The position numbers were made by a program, and so were the translations under genes. From NCBI GenBank assembly GCA_014654535.1, contig BNBA01000008.1, positions 62,001-126,000 on the forward strand: a DNA stretch of 64,000 bases. Reading direction: 5' to 3'. The stretch's first letter is position 1; each line of letters opens with the position of its first letter. Source of the stretch: Xanthomonas boreopolis. GTDB taxonomy: Bacteria; Pseudomonadota; Gammaproteobacteria; Xanthomonadales; Xanthomonadaceae. Shown in pieces: positions 1 to 9,527 of this stretch. Below the pieces are notes generated by a model. That model was not told the DNA's origin, searched no databases, and saw only the letters and a program-made list of their open reading frames with translations.

Positions 1-156
1 GCACGAGTTCCGTTGCGCAGTCTCATCATGCAAGGCGAGGTGTTGGTCGCGGTGGCGGAGGACCGCGAGTTCCTTTACGAGGTCCAGGCCGAACCCTTCC
101 TGCTGGACTTGCTCGGGAGATTGATCGATTCGCCAGCGGAAATGGGCGGAAGTTGA
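1..156 (+). CDS. C-terminal end of an unidentified protein (cut by window edge)
   Basis: Reading from base 1 in frame 1 gives 51 residues ending at a TGA at 154-156, with hydrophobic and acidic residues and a codon pattern rich in G/C at third positions, as in the neighbouring genes. The visible tail ends in LLDLLGRLIDSPAEMGGS. An internal ATG at 28 could also start a very short protein, but the open frame continues to the window edge, so a truncated longer gene is more likely. I do not recognise the family and assign no function. It is on the same strand as radA, about 180 bp upstream of it. Confidence 0.45.
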   Translation, partial: ARVPLRSLIMQGEVLVAVAEDREFLYEVQAEPFLLDLLGRLIDSPAEMGGS

Positions 157-335
157 CGGTCGCACGGATGAGCGATGGAAAAGTACTTTGAACTCCTGCA
201 TCCGACGCCGCTGGGCGAATTCTCGATCGCCATGCGCGTATTGAGCCGCCGCGGCAGGGGACGGCGCCACCATCTCGCCATCTGAGACCGGCAGCTTCTA
301 TGCTTGCCGGCCAGGCTTCCGAGTGGTGCAGGTCC

Positions 336-1721
336 ATGGCAAAGGCGAAAACGGCGTACGTCTGCAACGAATGCGGTGCGGAGTACAGCAAGTGGCAGGG
401 GCAGTGCGCCGAGTGCGGGGCCTGGAACACGTTGAGCCAGATCGTGCTGGAGAGCGCGGCGGCGGGCGGGAAGGCGCCGGCCGCCGCGCGCCGCAGCGGC
501 TGGGCGGGCGTGGTCGAGGCGCCGAAGATCACCCCGCTGAAGGACGTGCAGCATGCCGAGCACGCGCGGGTCTCCACGGGCATCGGCGAGCTGGACCGCG
601 TGCTCGGCGGCGGGCTGGTGGAGGGGGCGGTGGTGCTGGTCGGGGGCGATCCGGGCATCGGCAAGTCGACGCTGCTGCTGCAGGCGCTGGCCAGGATGGC
701 CGCGCAGTTGCCGGTGCTGTACGTGACCGGCGAGGAGTCGCTGGGGCAGGTGGCCGGGCGCGCGGTGCGCCTGGACCTGCCGCTGGACGGGCTCAACGCG
801 CTGTCGGAGACCTGCATCGAGCAGATCCTGCAGCATGCCAGCAGCGCGCGGCCAAAGCTGATCGTGGCCGACTCGGTGCAGACCCTGTGGAGCGAGTCGC
901 TGAGCGCCGCGCCCGGTTCGGTCAGCCAGGTGCGCGAGAGCGCGGCGCGGCTGGTGCGCTACGCCAAGGAGACCGGCACGGCGGTGTTCCTGGTCGGGCA
1001 CGTCACCAAGGAGGGCGGCATCGCCGGGCCGCGCGTGCTCGAGCACATGGTCGATGCGGTGCTGTACTTCGAGGGCGACAGCGGCAGCCGGTTCCGCGTG
1101 CTGCGCGCGTTCAAGAACCGTTTCGGCGCGGTCAACGAGCTCGGCGTGTTCGCGATGGGCGAGAAGGGCCTGAAGGAAGTGCCGAACCCCTCGGCGATCT
1201 TCCTGTCCGGCGGCAGCGCGCACCAGCCGGGCAGCTGCGTGATGGTAACCCGCGAGGGCACGCGGCCGCTGCTGGTGGAGGTGCAGGCGCTGGTGGACGC
1301 GTCGCCGCTGTCCAATCCGCGCCGGGTCGCGGTGGGGTTGGAGCAGAACCGGCTGGCGATGCTGCTGGCGGTGCTGCATCGGCATGGCGGGGTGATGGTC
1401 GGCGACCAGGACGTCTTCATCAACGTGGTCGGCGGCATCCGCGTGCAGGAGACCGCGGCGGACCTGCCGGCGCTGCTGGCGATCCTGTCCTCGCTGCGCG
1501 ACCGGCCGTTGGCGGAGAAGACCATCGCGTTCGGCGAGATCGGCCTGTCCGGCGAGATCCGCCCCGTGCCCAACGGCGAGGAACGATTGCGCGAGGCGGC
1601 CACGCACGGCTTCAAGCGGGCGATCGTGCCGCGCGCCAACGCGCCCAAGGCCGGGACGGTGAAAGGCATGGAGATCTTCGCCGTGGAGCGGCTGGCGCAG
1701 GCGCTGGAAGTGGCGGGATAA
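336..1721 (+). CDS. radA: DNA repair protein RadA
   Basis: RadA is a RecA-related DnaB-type helicase that promotes branch migration and processing of recombination intermediates in the cytoplasm. The 461-residue product has the full family layout. A four-cysteine zinc finger comes first (C10, C13, C24, C27). A RecA-like ATPase core follows with Walker A GGDPGIGKST at about 103-112. The RadA-specific KNRFG motif sits near residue 263, and a Lon-protease-like domain without catalytic role forms the C-terminus. An upstream in-frame start at 300 would add 12 residues; I chose the ATG at 336 because MAKAKTAYVCNECGAEY matches the usual RadA N-terminus and length. It stands alone between unrelated genes. 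Confidence 0.96.
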   Translation: MAKAKTAYVCNECGAEYSKWQGQCAECGAWNTLSQIVLESAAAGGKAPAAARRSGWAGVVEAPKITPLKDVQHAEHARVSTGIGELDRVLGGGLVEGAVVLVGGDPGIGKSTLLLQALARMAAQLPVLYVTGEESLGQVAGRAVRLDLPLDGLNALSETCIEQILQHASSARPKLIVADSVQTLWSESLSAAPGSVSQVRESAARLVRYAKETGTAVFLVGHVTKEGGIAGPRVLEHMVDAVLYFEGDSGSRFRVLRAFKNRFGAVNELGVFAMGEKGLKEVPNPSAIFLSGGSAHQPGSCVMVTREGTRPLLVEVQALVDASPLSNPRRVAVGLEQNRLAMLLAVLHRHGGVMVGDQDVFINVVGGIRVQETAADLPALLAILSSLRDRPLAEKTIAFGEIGLSGEIRPVPNGEERLREAATHGFKRAIVPRANAPKAGTVKGMEIFAVERLAQALEVAG

Positions 1722-1867
1722 GCCGGCTTTTGCCGATCCTGGCGATCTTGCGCTGCCGGGCCGTACGCCCGGCCGGTCCGCGCCGGCGGGGCCTGAAATC
1801 GTCGCGCCCGTGTGGCAATATCCCGCGCCGCTGCAATCGGGCAGTCAATTAAAAAAGGATGCTTCAA

Positions 1868-2257
1868 ATGGATTGGATGCTGATGCCGTTGAAACGCTAC
1901 GCCGATTTCAATGGCCGCTCCCGGCGCAAGGAATACTGGATGTTCATGCTGTTCTACACCCTCGTGGTGATGGCGCTCGGGATCCTTGCCGTGATCGGCG
2001 GCGTGGCCGGGGGGAGCGAGGGCAAGATGGGGCCGCTGGGCGTCTTCGTCCTGGTGGTGCTGGGGCTGTTCGTGCTGGCGATGATCGTGCCCTCGATCGC
2101 GGTGTCGGTACGCCGCTTCCACGACCAGGGCAAGTCGGGTTGGTTCTATCTGCTCAGCCTCATCCCCTACGTCGGCGGGTTCATCGTGCTGGTCTTCATG
2201 TGCTTCGAGGGAACCCCGGGGCCGAACATGTACGGACCCGACCCGAAGCAGGGTTGA
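1868..2257 (+). CDS. DUF805 family small inner-membrane protein
   Basis: A 129-residue membrane protein of the DUF805 (YhaH-like) family, whose function is unknown. The N-terminal sequence MDWMLMPLKRYADFNGRSRRKEYW is the family signature. About three or four hydrophobic segments follow (residues 22-45, 55-80 and 98-115), with the conserved VRRFHDQGKSGWFYL stretch between them. Start choice: an ATG at 1859 is also in frame, but the AAAAAAGGA at 1850-1859 overlaps it and sits at proper distance from the ATG at 1868. It is monocistronic and followed by a strong hairpin terminator. Confidence 0.9.
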   Translation: MDWMLMPLKRYADFNGRSRRKEYWMFMLFYTLVVMALGILAVIGGVAGGSEGKMGPLGVFVLVVLGLFVLAMIVPSIAVSVRRFHDQGKSGWFYLLSLIPYVGGFIVLVFMCFEGTPGPNMYGPDPKQG

Positions 2258-2274
2258 GATCCGGGCGTGAAGCG

Positions 2275-2303
2275 AAGGGCGGCCATGGCCGCCCTTCTTT
2301 CTT
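2275..2303 (+). terminator. Rho-independent terminator after the DUF805 gene
   Basis: A perfect 22-bp palindrome (arms AAGGGCGGC and GCCGCCCTT around CATG, 2275-2296) is followed by CTTTCTT. It lies 18 bp past the DUF805 stop and between convergent genes, so it may also stop the reverse DeoR operon, though the T-rich side favours the plus strand. Confidence 0.75.
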
Positions 2304-2338
2304 GCGGCGTGCCGGCGCACGGCCGAGATGGCGCGGCG

Positions 2339-3133
2339 TCAGGCCGCATCTTCGGCCGGGCCGGCGACGTGCACCTGCACCGCGCGGGCGAGGAACGGTT
2401 CCAGTTGTGCCGGCGCGGCGTCGTGCTCCACGACCAGGTGGTCGATGGCCTCCGTCGCGGCGACCTGGTAGGCCGCCTGCGTGCCGAGCTTGTCGCTGGT
2501 GGCGACCACCACGCTCTCGCTGCTGGCGGCGATCATGGCGCGCTTGAACAGGCTTTCCTCGCTGTCCACGCCCCACAGGCCGCGCTCGGCATCGATCGCG
2601 CAGGCGCCGGGAAAGCACAGGTCGGCGCGCACCCGGCCGAGCTGCTCTATCGCCTGGGCGCCGATCGCGGCACCGATGCGCGGGTCGATGCGGCCGCCGA
2701 CCAGCAGGATCTCGAAGCCTTCGCGCGCCATCAGGCACTGGGCGATGTCCGGTGCGTTGGTGACCACGGTCAGGCGCTGCCGTTCCGGCAAGGCGGCGGC
2801 GATGGCGCTGTTGGTCGAGCCGGCATCGAGCAGCAGCACCTGCCCGGGCCGTACCAGCGCCGCCGCCTTGCGCGCGAGCGCGTGCTTGCGCGCCGGGTGT
2901 TCGCCCTGGCGCTGCGCCAGGGGAGCGAAGGTGGGCGTCGGCGGCAGTGCGCCGCCGTAGACGCGGCGGCACAGGCCTTGCGCGGCCAGCTCGCGCAGGT
3001 CGCGCCGGATCGAATCCTCGGAAACGCCGAACGCGATGGCGAGCTCGGCGGCCACCACGCGCCCCTGTTCGCGCAGGCGCCGCAGGATCGCCTGTTGGCG
3101 TTCCTGCGGCAGTACGTCGGCCGGTGCGTTCAT
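2339..3133 (-). CDS. DeoR/GlpR family transcriptional regulator
   Basis: A 264-residue sugar-phosphate-responsive repressor. The N-terminal winged helix-turn-helix (residues about 10-60, including VSEDSIRRDLRELAAQG) is of DeoR type. The C-terminal DeoRC ligand-binding domain shows LLDAGSTNSAIA and the VVTNAPDIA segment. The start at 3133 gives a 4-bp overlap with the HAD gene upstream (its stop lies inside this gene's start), implying translational coupling. It is the last gene of a reverse operon with a permease and a phosphatase, so it probably autoregulates that operon in response to a phosphorylated metabolite. The ligand cannot be told from sequence. Confidence 0.9.
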   Translation of the reverse strand: MNAPADVLPQERQQAILRRLREQGRVVAAELAIAFGVSEDSIRRDLRELAAQGLCRRVYGGALPPTPTFAPLAQRQGEHPARKHALARKAAALVRPGQVLLLDAGSTNSAIAAALPERQRLTVVTNAPDIAQCLMAREGFEILLVGGRIDPRIGAAIGAQAIEQLGRVRADLCFPGACAIDAERGLWGVDSEESLFKRAMIAASSESVVVATSDKLGTQAAYQVAATEAIDHLVVEHDAAPAQLEPFLARAVQVHVAGPAEDAA

Positions 3134-3783
3134 GGCGCCGGCTCCTCCGCGCGCAGCGGCAGCCCGAGCGCGACCAGGTCGCGGCGCAACTGGGCAGCGT
3201 CGCGGAAGCGCACGGCATGCAGGCCTTCGGCGGCCGCGCCGGCGACGTTGTGCGGGGCGTCGTCGATGAACACCGCGCGCTGCGGCGCGATCCCGTAGCG
3301 CGACAGCAACAGCCGGAAGATCGCCGGGTCCGGCTTGATCAAGCGCTCTTCGCCGGAGACCAGGATGCCCTCGAACCATCGCAGGAACGGAAAGCGCTCG
3401 CGCGCCACCGGAAAGGTCTCGTGCGACCAGTTGGTGAGCGCGTACAGGCGCAGGCCGCGCTCGCGCAGCTCGTGCAGGATCGCCACGCTGCCGGGGATCT
3501 CGCCGGCCAGCATCTCCGGCCAGCGCGCGTGGTAGGCGGCGATCAGCGCCGCATGCGCCGGGTGGCGCGCGCTGAGTTCGGCGACGGCCTCGCGCCAGGG
3601 GCGGCCCGCGTCCTGCTGCAGGTTCCATTGCGGGCTGCAGATGTCGGCGAGGAAGCGCTCCATCGCATCGTGGTCGTCGAACAGTTGGCGATAGAGGTGG
3701 CGTGGGTCCCAATCGATCAGTACGCCGCCCAGGTCGAATACCACGGTGTCGATGGAGGGCCGGGGGGTGGGAGGTGCGCTCAT
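3130..3783 (-). CDS. HAD-IA family phosphatase (YihX-like)
   Basis: A 217-residue haloacid dehalogenase superfamily hydrolase. Motif I is FDLGGVLIDWDP (nucleophile D17), the variant with glycine in place of the second aspartate as in YihX-type sugar-1-phosphate phosphatases. Motif II is LYALTNWS, and motif IV is FIDDAPHNVAGA. A helical cap lies between motifs I and II. Likely substrate: a small phosphorylated sugar or related metabolite. It sits between an MFS permease and a DeoR regulator and overlaps the latter by 4 bp. The HAD plus MFS pairing resembles E. coli ybjI-ybjJ, which is only an analogy. Confidence 0.88.
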   Translation of the reverse strand: MSAPPTPRPSIDTVVFDLGGVLIDWDPRHLYRQLFDDHDAMERFLADICSPQWNLQQDAGRPWREAVAELSARHPAHAALIAAYHARWPEMLAGEIPGSVAILHELRERGLRLYALTNWSHETFPVARERFPFLRWFEGILVSGEERLIKPDPAIFRLLLSRYGIAPQRAVFIDDAPHNVAGAAAEGLHAVRFRDAAQLRRDLVALGLPLRAEEPAP

Positions 3784-3807
3784 CAGGGTTTTCCGGTGGG
3801 AAGGGAG

Positions 3808-4938
3808 TCAGCGGCGGACCAGGCGTGCGCCGGTGGCCACGAGCAACAGCAATGCGGCCACCGTCGCCAGCGCGGCCGGCAGGCTGCTGGCATGCGCCAG
3901 GAAGCCGATCAGGGCCGGCCCGGCCAGCAGGCCCGTGTAGCCGAGGGTGGTGAGGGTGGCAAGCGCGACGGCCGGGGAGGTGCCGGGCAGGCGCCCCGCG
4001 CTGCCGAAGATCACCGGGATCAGGTTGGACGCGCCCAGGCCGGTGAGCACGCAGCCGAGCAGGCCGGCGCCCGCTCCCGACGACAGGGTGGCCAGCAGCA
4101 GGCCGCTGGCCGCCAGGGCCGCCCCGATCGCGACGATGCGCACGGGGCCGAAGCGTCCCACCAGGTGGTCGCCGGTGAACCGGCCCGCGGCCATCGCCAC
4201 CGAGAACGCGGCATAGCCGAGCCCGGCGCTGGCGGCGGGCAGCCCGTGGTGGTCGCGCAACAGCACCGCGCTCCAGTCGAGCATCGCGCCTTCCGCCATC
4301 AGCACGATGAAGCAGAACACGCCGAGCGTCAGCACCGGCCCATGCGGCAGGCGCAGCGGTACCGACTCCGCCGCCGGCGGTGCCTGCACCATCAGCCCGC
4401 CGCGTTGCCACAGCAGCAGCGCGAACAGCAGCATGGATACCAGCAGCGTGCTCGCGAGCAGCGGCAGGCCGCTGCCGAGCAATGCGCTCATGCCGGCGGC
4501 GCCGACCAGCCCACCGAGGCTGAACAGTCCATGGAAACTGGACATCACCGCGCGCCCGGCATGCTTTTCCGCATCCACGCCATGGGCGTTCATCGCCACG
4601 TCGAGTATGCCGAGCGAGCCGCTGAAGTAGAGCAGGGCCAGTACCAGCAGCGGCACGCTCGGCGCCAGCGCGATGGCCGGCAGGCCCAGGCACAGCGCCA
4701 GCGCGCTGGCCACGATCACCCGGCGGCTGCCGAAGCGATGGCTGAGCAGGCCGCCGAGCGGCATGGCGATCATCGAACCGGCGCCGAACGCCAGCAGCAC
4801 CAATCCCAGTTCCCCGGCGTCCAGGCCGAAGTCCGACTTGATGTAGGGCACGACCGGGGCCCAGGCGGCCATCGCGATGCCCGAGAGCAGGAACATCGCG
4901 CGGGTCGCGCGGATGACGGTGTTGGCGCTGGCGGACAT
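3808..4938 (-). CDS. MFS transporter (YbjJ-like)
   Basis: A major facilitator superfamily permease of about 376 residues with about twelve predicted hydrophobic helices. The family loop between helices 2 and 3 appears as GGLLSHRFGSRRV. First gene of the reverse MFS-HAD-DeoR operon, 24 bp ahead of the phosphatase gene. An upstream TTG at 4974 would add 12 residues (IPLHPLPNHAS) with no better ribosome-binding site, so I chose the ATG at 4938; neither start has a clear Shine-Dalgarno sequence. The substrate is unknown, and the neighbours suggest a sugar or a phosphorylated small molecule after dephosphorylation. Confidence 0.88.
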   Translation of the reverse strand: MSASANTVIRATRAMFLLSGIAMAAWAPVVPYIKSDFGLDAGELGLVLLAFGAGSMIAMPLGGLLSHRFGSRRVIVASALALCLGLPAIALAPSVPLLVLALLYFSGSLGILDVAMNAHGVDAEKHAGRAVMSSFHGLFSLGGLVGAAGMSALLGSGLPLLASTLLVSMLLFALLLWQRGGLMVQAPPAAESVPLRLPHGPVLTLGVFCFIVLMAEGAMLDWSAVLLRDHHGLPAASAGLGYAAFSVAMAAGRFTGDHLVGRFGPVRIVAIGAALAASGLLLATLSSGAGAGLLGCVLTGLGASNLIPVIFGSAGRLPGTSPAVALATLTTLGYTGLLAGPALIGFLAHASSLPAALATVAALLLLVATGARLVRR

Positions 4939-4968
4939 GGATGCGTGATTCGGCAGTGGATGCAGGGG

Positions 4969-5030
4969 AATCAAATGATATTACATGAAAACATGAATTA
5001 ATGTGCACAAACGTGCATGACATGCGGGAG
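4969..5030 (-). promoter_or_regulatory. AT-rich promoter and probable DeoR operator region
   Basis: Upstream of the MFS gene the sequence turns AT-rich and repetitive. It holds ACATGAAA, an imperfect palindrome ACATGAATTAATGT (two mismatched pairs), and the pair GTGCAC-aaac-GTGCAT. Such clustered half-sites fit a repressor operator, most simply for the DeoR protein encoded by the operon. This is inferred from position and symmetry only. Confidence 0.4.
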
Positions 5031-5357
5031 GAGGCGCGCCTCGGCGGAGGTTGGAATGGGAAGTGGCTCCGCATGGCCGGGAGCCGTCTTGGTGAAGGTT
5101 TTGCCCGTTCGCGCCCGATGGCGCCAACTCCGGGCGTCCGATCTCGACCGGCTTCAGTTGTCCTGCCAAACGACCGTCACCTCCCGGCAAAGGCGAGGGG
5201 AGAACGGGGGCTTGCGATCCATTGGCACGCACCCGGTGGAACGCCGGAACGCTATGTGGAGGCTGGACGTAGATGGGATCTTGCCGCTGCAACGGCTCAA
5301 GTCGCTGGGTCCTCGCCTGCGCGGGGCGATGGGAGCGGGACGAATCGAGCGGCTTTT

Positions 5358-5445
5358 GTGGGAGCGGCTTCAGCCGCGATGGGGCTTCAGCGGTAAAGCC
5401 CCATAGCGGCTGAAGCCGCTCCCACAAAAAAAGCCGCTCCCACAG
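5358..5445. repeat. Stem-loop intergenic repeat, family A copy 1
   Basis: GTGGGAGCGGCTTCAGCCGC at 5358 is matched by its reverse complement ending at 5425 (arms about 25 bp with a short inner palindrome), and a partial extra arm AAGCCGCTCCCACAG follows at 5431-5445. Related copies lie at 24147-24210 and 36485-36550. It occupies the gap from about 5030 to 5514, in which I see no credible gene: the short open frames there lack ribosome-binding sites and family features. Confidence 0.75.
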
Positions 5446-5514
5446 GGGCTCCCGCGGAGGCGGAGGCCACAGCTGCGGCGAACGGGGCAGGCAGGTGCCT
5501 GGAACGGAAGCGCG

Positions 5515-6411
5515 TTATCCGGCGAAGCAGTGCGCAGGCACGCCTGCGACGTCGAGCTCGACCGCGAACAGCCCGCCGGCCAGCGGCTGGGCGGCGCGTT
5601 GCGCCTCGTCCAGGCCGACCGTGGCGGTGGTGATGTAGAGCGTGCGCAGGTCCGGGCCGCCGAAAGCGCAACTGGTGACGTGGGCGGTGGGCAGCTCGAT
5701 CTTCGCCAACTGCGTGCCTTCGCCGTCGTGGCAGGTGACCGCGCTACCGCCCCAGCGCGCGATCCAGACGTGGCCGGCGGCGTCGGTGGTCATGCCGTCG
5801 GGCGCGCCTTCGCTGGCCTCGTCGTGCTGCAGCCACAGGCGGCGTTCGCCGAGCGTGCCGCTGTCGGGATCGAAGTCGATCGCCCAGGTGCGCGCGTGGC
5901 CGGTCTCGTTGAAGAACATCGTTCGGCCATCGGCCGACCAGGTCGGGCCGTTGGCGATGTGCACCTGGTCGAGATGGCGGGCGCAGCGGCCGTTGCCGTC
6001 GAATCGGTACAGCGCGCCGGTAGAGGCCGTGCACGCGTAGTCGGTACTGCCCGCCCAGAAACGGCCGCGCGCGTCGCACTTGCCGTCGTTGAACCGGTTG
6101 TGGCGCCGCTCCGGTTCCGGCCGGTGCAGGCGCGTCAGCGTGCCGCCGTCCGGATCGAAGAAGGCCAGGTCGTGGCGCAGGCTGACCAGCAGCCCCGGCG
6201 CCTGCGCGCGCTCGGCGACCGCGGAGATTTCCTCGTCGAACGTCCAGCTGCGGGTCGCGCCGCCGTCGGGCGTGTAGCGGTGCAGGCGCTTGCCGAGGAT
6301 GTCGACGAAGTACAGCGCCTGCTCGCGCGGCGACCAGCAGGCGCCTTCGCCCAGCGTCGCCTCCAATGGCCAGAGGCATTCCACCGGGCCGCTGCGGACG
6401 ATCGAGACCAT
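5515..6411 (-). CDS. SMP-30/gluconolactonase family lactonase (probable L-arabinonolactonase)
   Basis: A 298-residue six-bladed beta-propeller lactonase that would hydrolyse L-arabino-1,4-lactone to L-arabonate in the cytoplasm. The divalent-metal site residues of the family are visible: the glutamate in LGEGACW (about E22), the asparagines in RFNDGK and NGPTW, and the aspartate in GAPDGMTTD. No signal peptide is present. The gene follows the arabonate dehydratase on the same strand by 8 bp and lies next to L-arabinose dehydrogenase, which fixes its likely substrate. The family also contains gluconolactonases and regucalcins, so the substrate is inferred from context. Confidence 0.9.
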   Translation of the reverse strand: MVSIVRSGPVECLWPLEATLGEGACWSPREQALYFVDILGKRLHRYTPDGGATRSWTFDEEISAVAERAQAPGLLVSLRHDLAFFDPDGGTLTRLHRPEPERRHNRFNDGKCDARGRFWAGSTDYACTASTGALYRFDGNGRCARHLDQVHIANGPTWSADGRTMFFNETGHARTWAIDFDPDSGTLGERRLWLQHDEASEGAPDGMTTDAAGHVWIARWGGSAVTCHDGEGTQLAKIELPTAHVTSCAFGGPDLRTLYITTATVGLDEAQRAAQPLAGGLFAVELDVAGVPAHCFAG

Positions 6412-6419
6412 GGCGCGCC

Positions 6420-8144
<1,725 letters not shown>

Positions 8145-8230
8145 GGATGCGGAATCCTCGTGCGGGTGGTGCGGGGGAGCGTCGTCCCGCCGGATGCCGG
8201 CCGGAACGCTTTACGGCGGCGATCCTACCG

Positions 8231-8310
8231 GGCATATTGATATTGTAAAAATAACAATATCCGCATTATCGATATATATATGGATATCGATATGCGTCCA
8301 TCTCGCAAAG
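8231..8310. promoter_or_regulatory. Divergent operator region with two adjacent inverted repeats
   Basis: Between the dehydratase and the arabinose dehydrogenase lies an AT-rich island with two perfect inverted repeats. GATATTGT (8239-8246) pairs with ACAATATC (8254-8261). TATCGATAT (8267-8275) pairs with ATATCGATA (8284-8292). The heptamer GATATTG recurs in the LysR/FAH intergenic region (10500-10506). This suggests one regulator, probably the LysR protein encoded at 9528-10469, controls both promoters. AAAGG at 8307-8311 is the ribosome-binding site for the gene at 8320. Confidence 0.6.
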
Positions 8311-8319
8311 GCTATAGCT

Positions 8320-9246
8320 ATGTCCCAGATCAATCTCGCAATCGTCGGTGTCGGCAAGATCGTGCGCGACCAGCATCTTCCGGCGGTCGCCGGCAACACG
8401 GACTACAAGCTCATCGCGGCGGCCAGCCGCCACGGGACGGTCGACGGCATCGACAACTTCAAGACGATCGACGAAATGCTGGCCGCCGTGCCCGGCATCC
8501 AGGCGGTCTCGCTGTGCATGCCGCCGCAGTACCGCTACGAGGCGGCGGTGAAGGCGCTTTCGGCCGGCAAGCACGTGTTCCTGGAAAAGCCGCCGGGCGC
8601 GACGCTCTCGGAAGTGGCCGACCTGGAAGCGCTCGCCGCCGCCAAGGGCGTATCGCTCTTCGCCAGCTGGCATTCGCGCTATGCGCCGGCCGTCGAGGCG
8701 GCAAGGGCCTTCCTCGCCGGCAACCGGGTCCACTCCATGCGGGTGACCTGGAAGGAAGACGTGCGCCAGTGGCATCCCAACCAGGAATGGATCTGGCAGG
8801 CCGGCGGCCTGGGCGTGTTCGATCCGGGCATCAATGCGCTGTCCATCGTCACCCGCATCCTGCCGCGCCCGGTGTTCGCCACCGCCGCGATGCTGGAGTT
8901 CCCCGAGAACCGCGACGCGCCGATCGCCGCGTCGATCGACTTCACCGACGCCGACGGATTGGACCTGAAGGCCGAATTCGACTGGCGCCAGACCGGCAAG
9001 CAGAGCTGGGACATCGTGGCCCGGACCGACGCCGGCGAGATGGTGCTGTCCGAGGGCGGCGCCAAGCTGTCGGTGGACGGCAAGCTGGTGCACGAGGCGC
9101 CGGAGCGGGAGTATCCGATGCTCTACGAGCGCTTCGCCGAGATCATCCAGGCCGGCCGCTCGGACGTCGACCTGGCCCCGCTGCGGCACGTGGCCGACGC
9201 GTTCATGCTGGGGCGGCGCAAGGTGGTTGAGGCGTTTTTTGATTGA
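8320..9246 (+). CDS. L-arabinose 1-dehydrogenase (Gfo/Idh/MocA family)
   Basis: A 308-residue NAD(P)-dependent dehydrogenase that oxidises L-arabinose (often also D-galactose) to the 1,4-lactone, the first step of the non-phosphorylative pathway. The N-terminal Rossmann fold has GVGKIVRDQHLPA (9-22). EKPPG at 89-93 holds the family lysine, and GGLGVFDPGINALSIVTRILP (162-182) carries the catalytic-site Asp/Asn pair. The text closely matches the known Azospirillum brasilense L-arabinose 1-dehydrogenase, including WKEDVRQWHP and FASWHSR. The ATG at 8320 is preceded by AAAGG; a much longer open frame upstream runs through the promoter palindromes and is not coding. Related galactose 1-dehydrogenases are the main alternative. 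Confidence 0.93.
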   Translation: MSQINLAIVGVGKIVRDQHLPAVAGNTDYKLIAAASRHGTVDGIDNFKTIDEMLAAVPGIQAVSLCMPPQYRYEAAVKALSAGKHVFLEKPPGATLSEVADLEALAAAKGVSLFASWHSRYAPAVEAARAFLAGNRVHSMRVTWKEDVRQWHPNQEWIWQAGGLGVFDPGINALSIVTRILPRPVFATAAMLEFPENRDAPIAASIDFTDADGLDLKAEFDWRQTGKQSWDIVARTDAGEMVLSEGGAKLSVDGKLVHEAPEREYPMLYERFAEIIQAGRSDVDLAPLRHVADAFMLGRRKVVEAFFD

Positions 9247-9332
9247 GAGGCCGGGGCCCGGAAGGGCCGGACTCGGGGTCGGGGATCCGGGACTCGGTAA
9301 AGCAACAAGCTCACTTCGGGTCGCGTACTGTT

Positions 9333-9395
9333 GTGGGAGGGACTTCAGTCCCGACAGGCTTTACCGGCCCTCTGTCGGGCTGAAGCCCCTCCCAC
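9333..9395. repeat. Stem-loop intergenic repeat, family B copy 1
   Basis: GTGGGAGGGACTTCAGTCCC at 9333 pairs with an imperfect reverse complement ending in CCTCCCAC at 9395, and an A-run follows. A second member is at 50003-50065. It lies between the convergent dehydrogenase and LysR genes and could act as a transcription terminator in the plus direction. The rest of the 281-bp gap contains only a degenerate stretch and the heptamer repeat. Confidence 0.7.
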
Positions 9396-9468
9396 AAAAA
9401 AGCCAAAAATCGGCGCAAAAAACCTAAAAAACACTTGATGGGCAATCGAGGCCAAAGAGCCTGTTTTG

Positions 9469-9524
9469 GAGCTCCGAGCTCCGAGCTCCGAGCTCCGAGC
9501 TCCGAGCTCCGAGCTCCGAGCTCC
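9469..9524. repeat. Tandem heptamer repeat (GAGCTCC) x 8
   Basis: Eight perfect head-to-tail copies of GAGCTCC run from 9469 to 9524 and end 3 bp before the stop codon of the LysR gene at 9528. Because 7 is not a multiple of 3, copy-number change would shift any reading frame through it, but it lies just outside the coding region. The unit contains the palindrome GAGCTC. Confidence 0.95.
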
Positions 9525-9527
9525 GAG

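Noticed and set aside
175-285. 36-codon open frame upstream of radA (MEKYFELLHPTPLG...)
   Set aside because: Short, arginine-rich at the end, no clear ribosome-binding site and no known family; not enough to call a gene.
5017-5406. Open frames of about 130 codons in the gap before the lactonase
   Set aside because: Overlapping frames of similar length with no family features, running into a stem-loop repeat; typical of GC-rich noncoding DNA.
9469-9524. Possible CRISPR array or phase-variable coding repeat
   Set aside because: Units are directly adjacent without spacers, so it is not CRISPR; the repeat lies outside the regulator's coding sequence, so frame switching of the protein is not supported.
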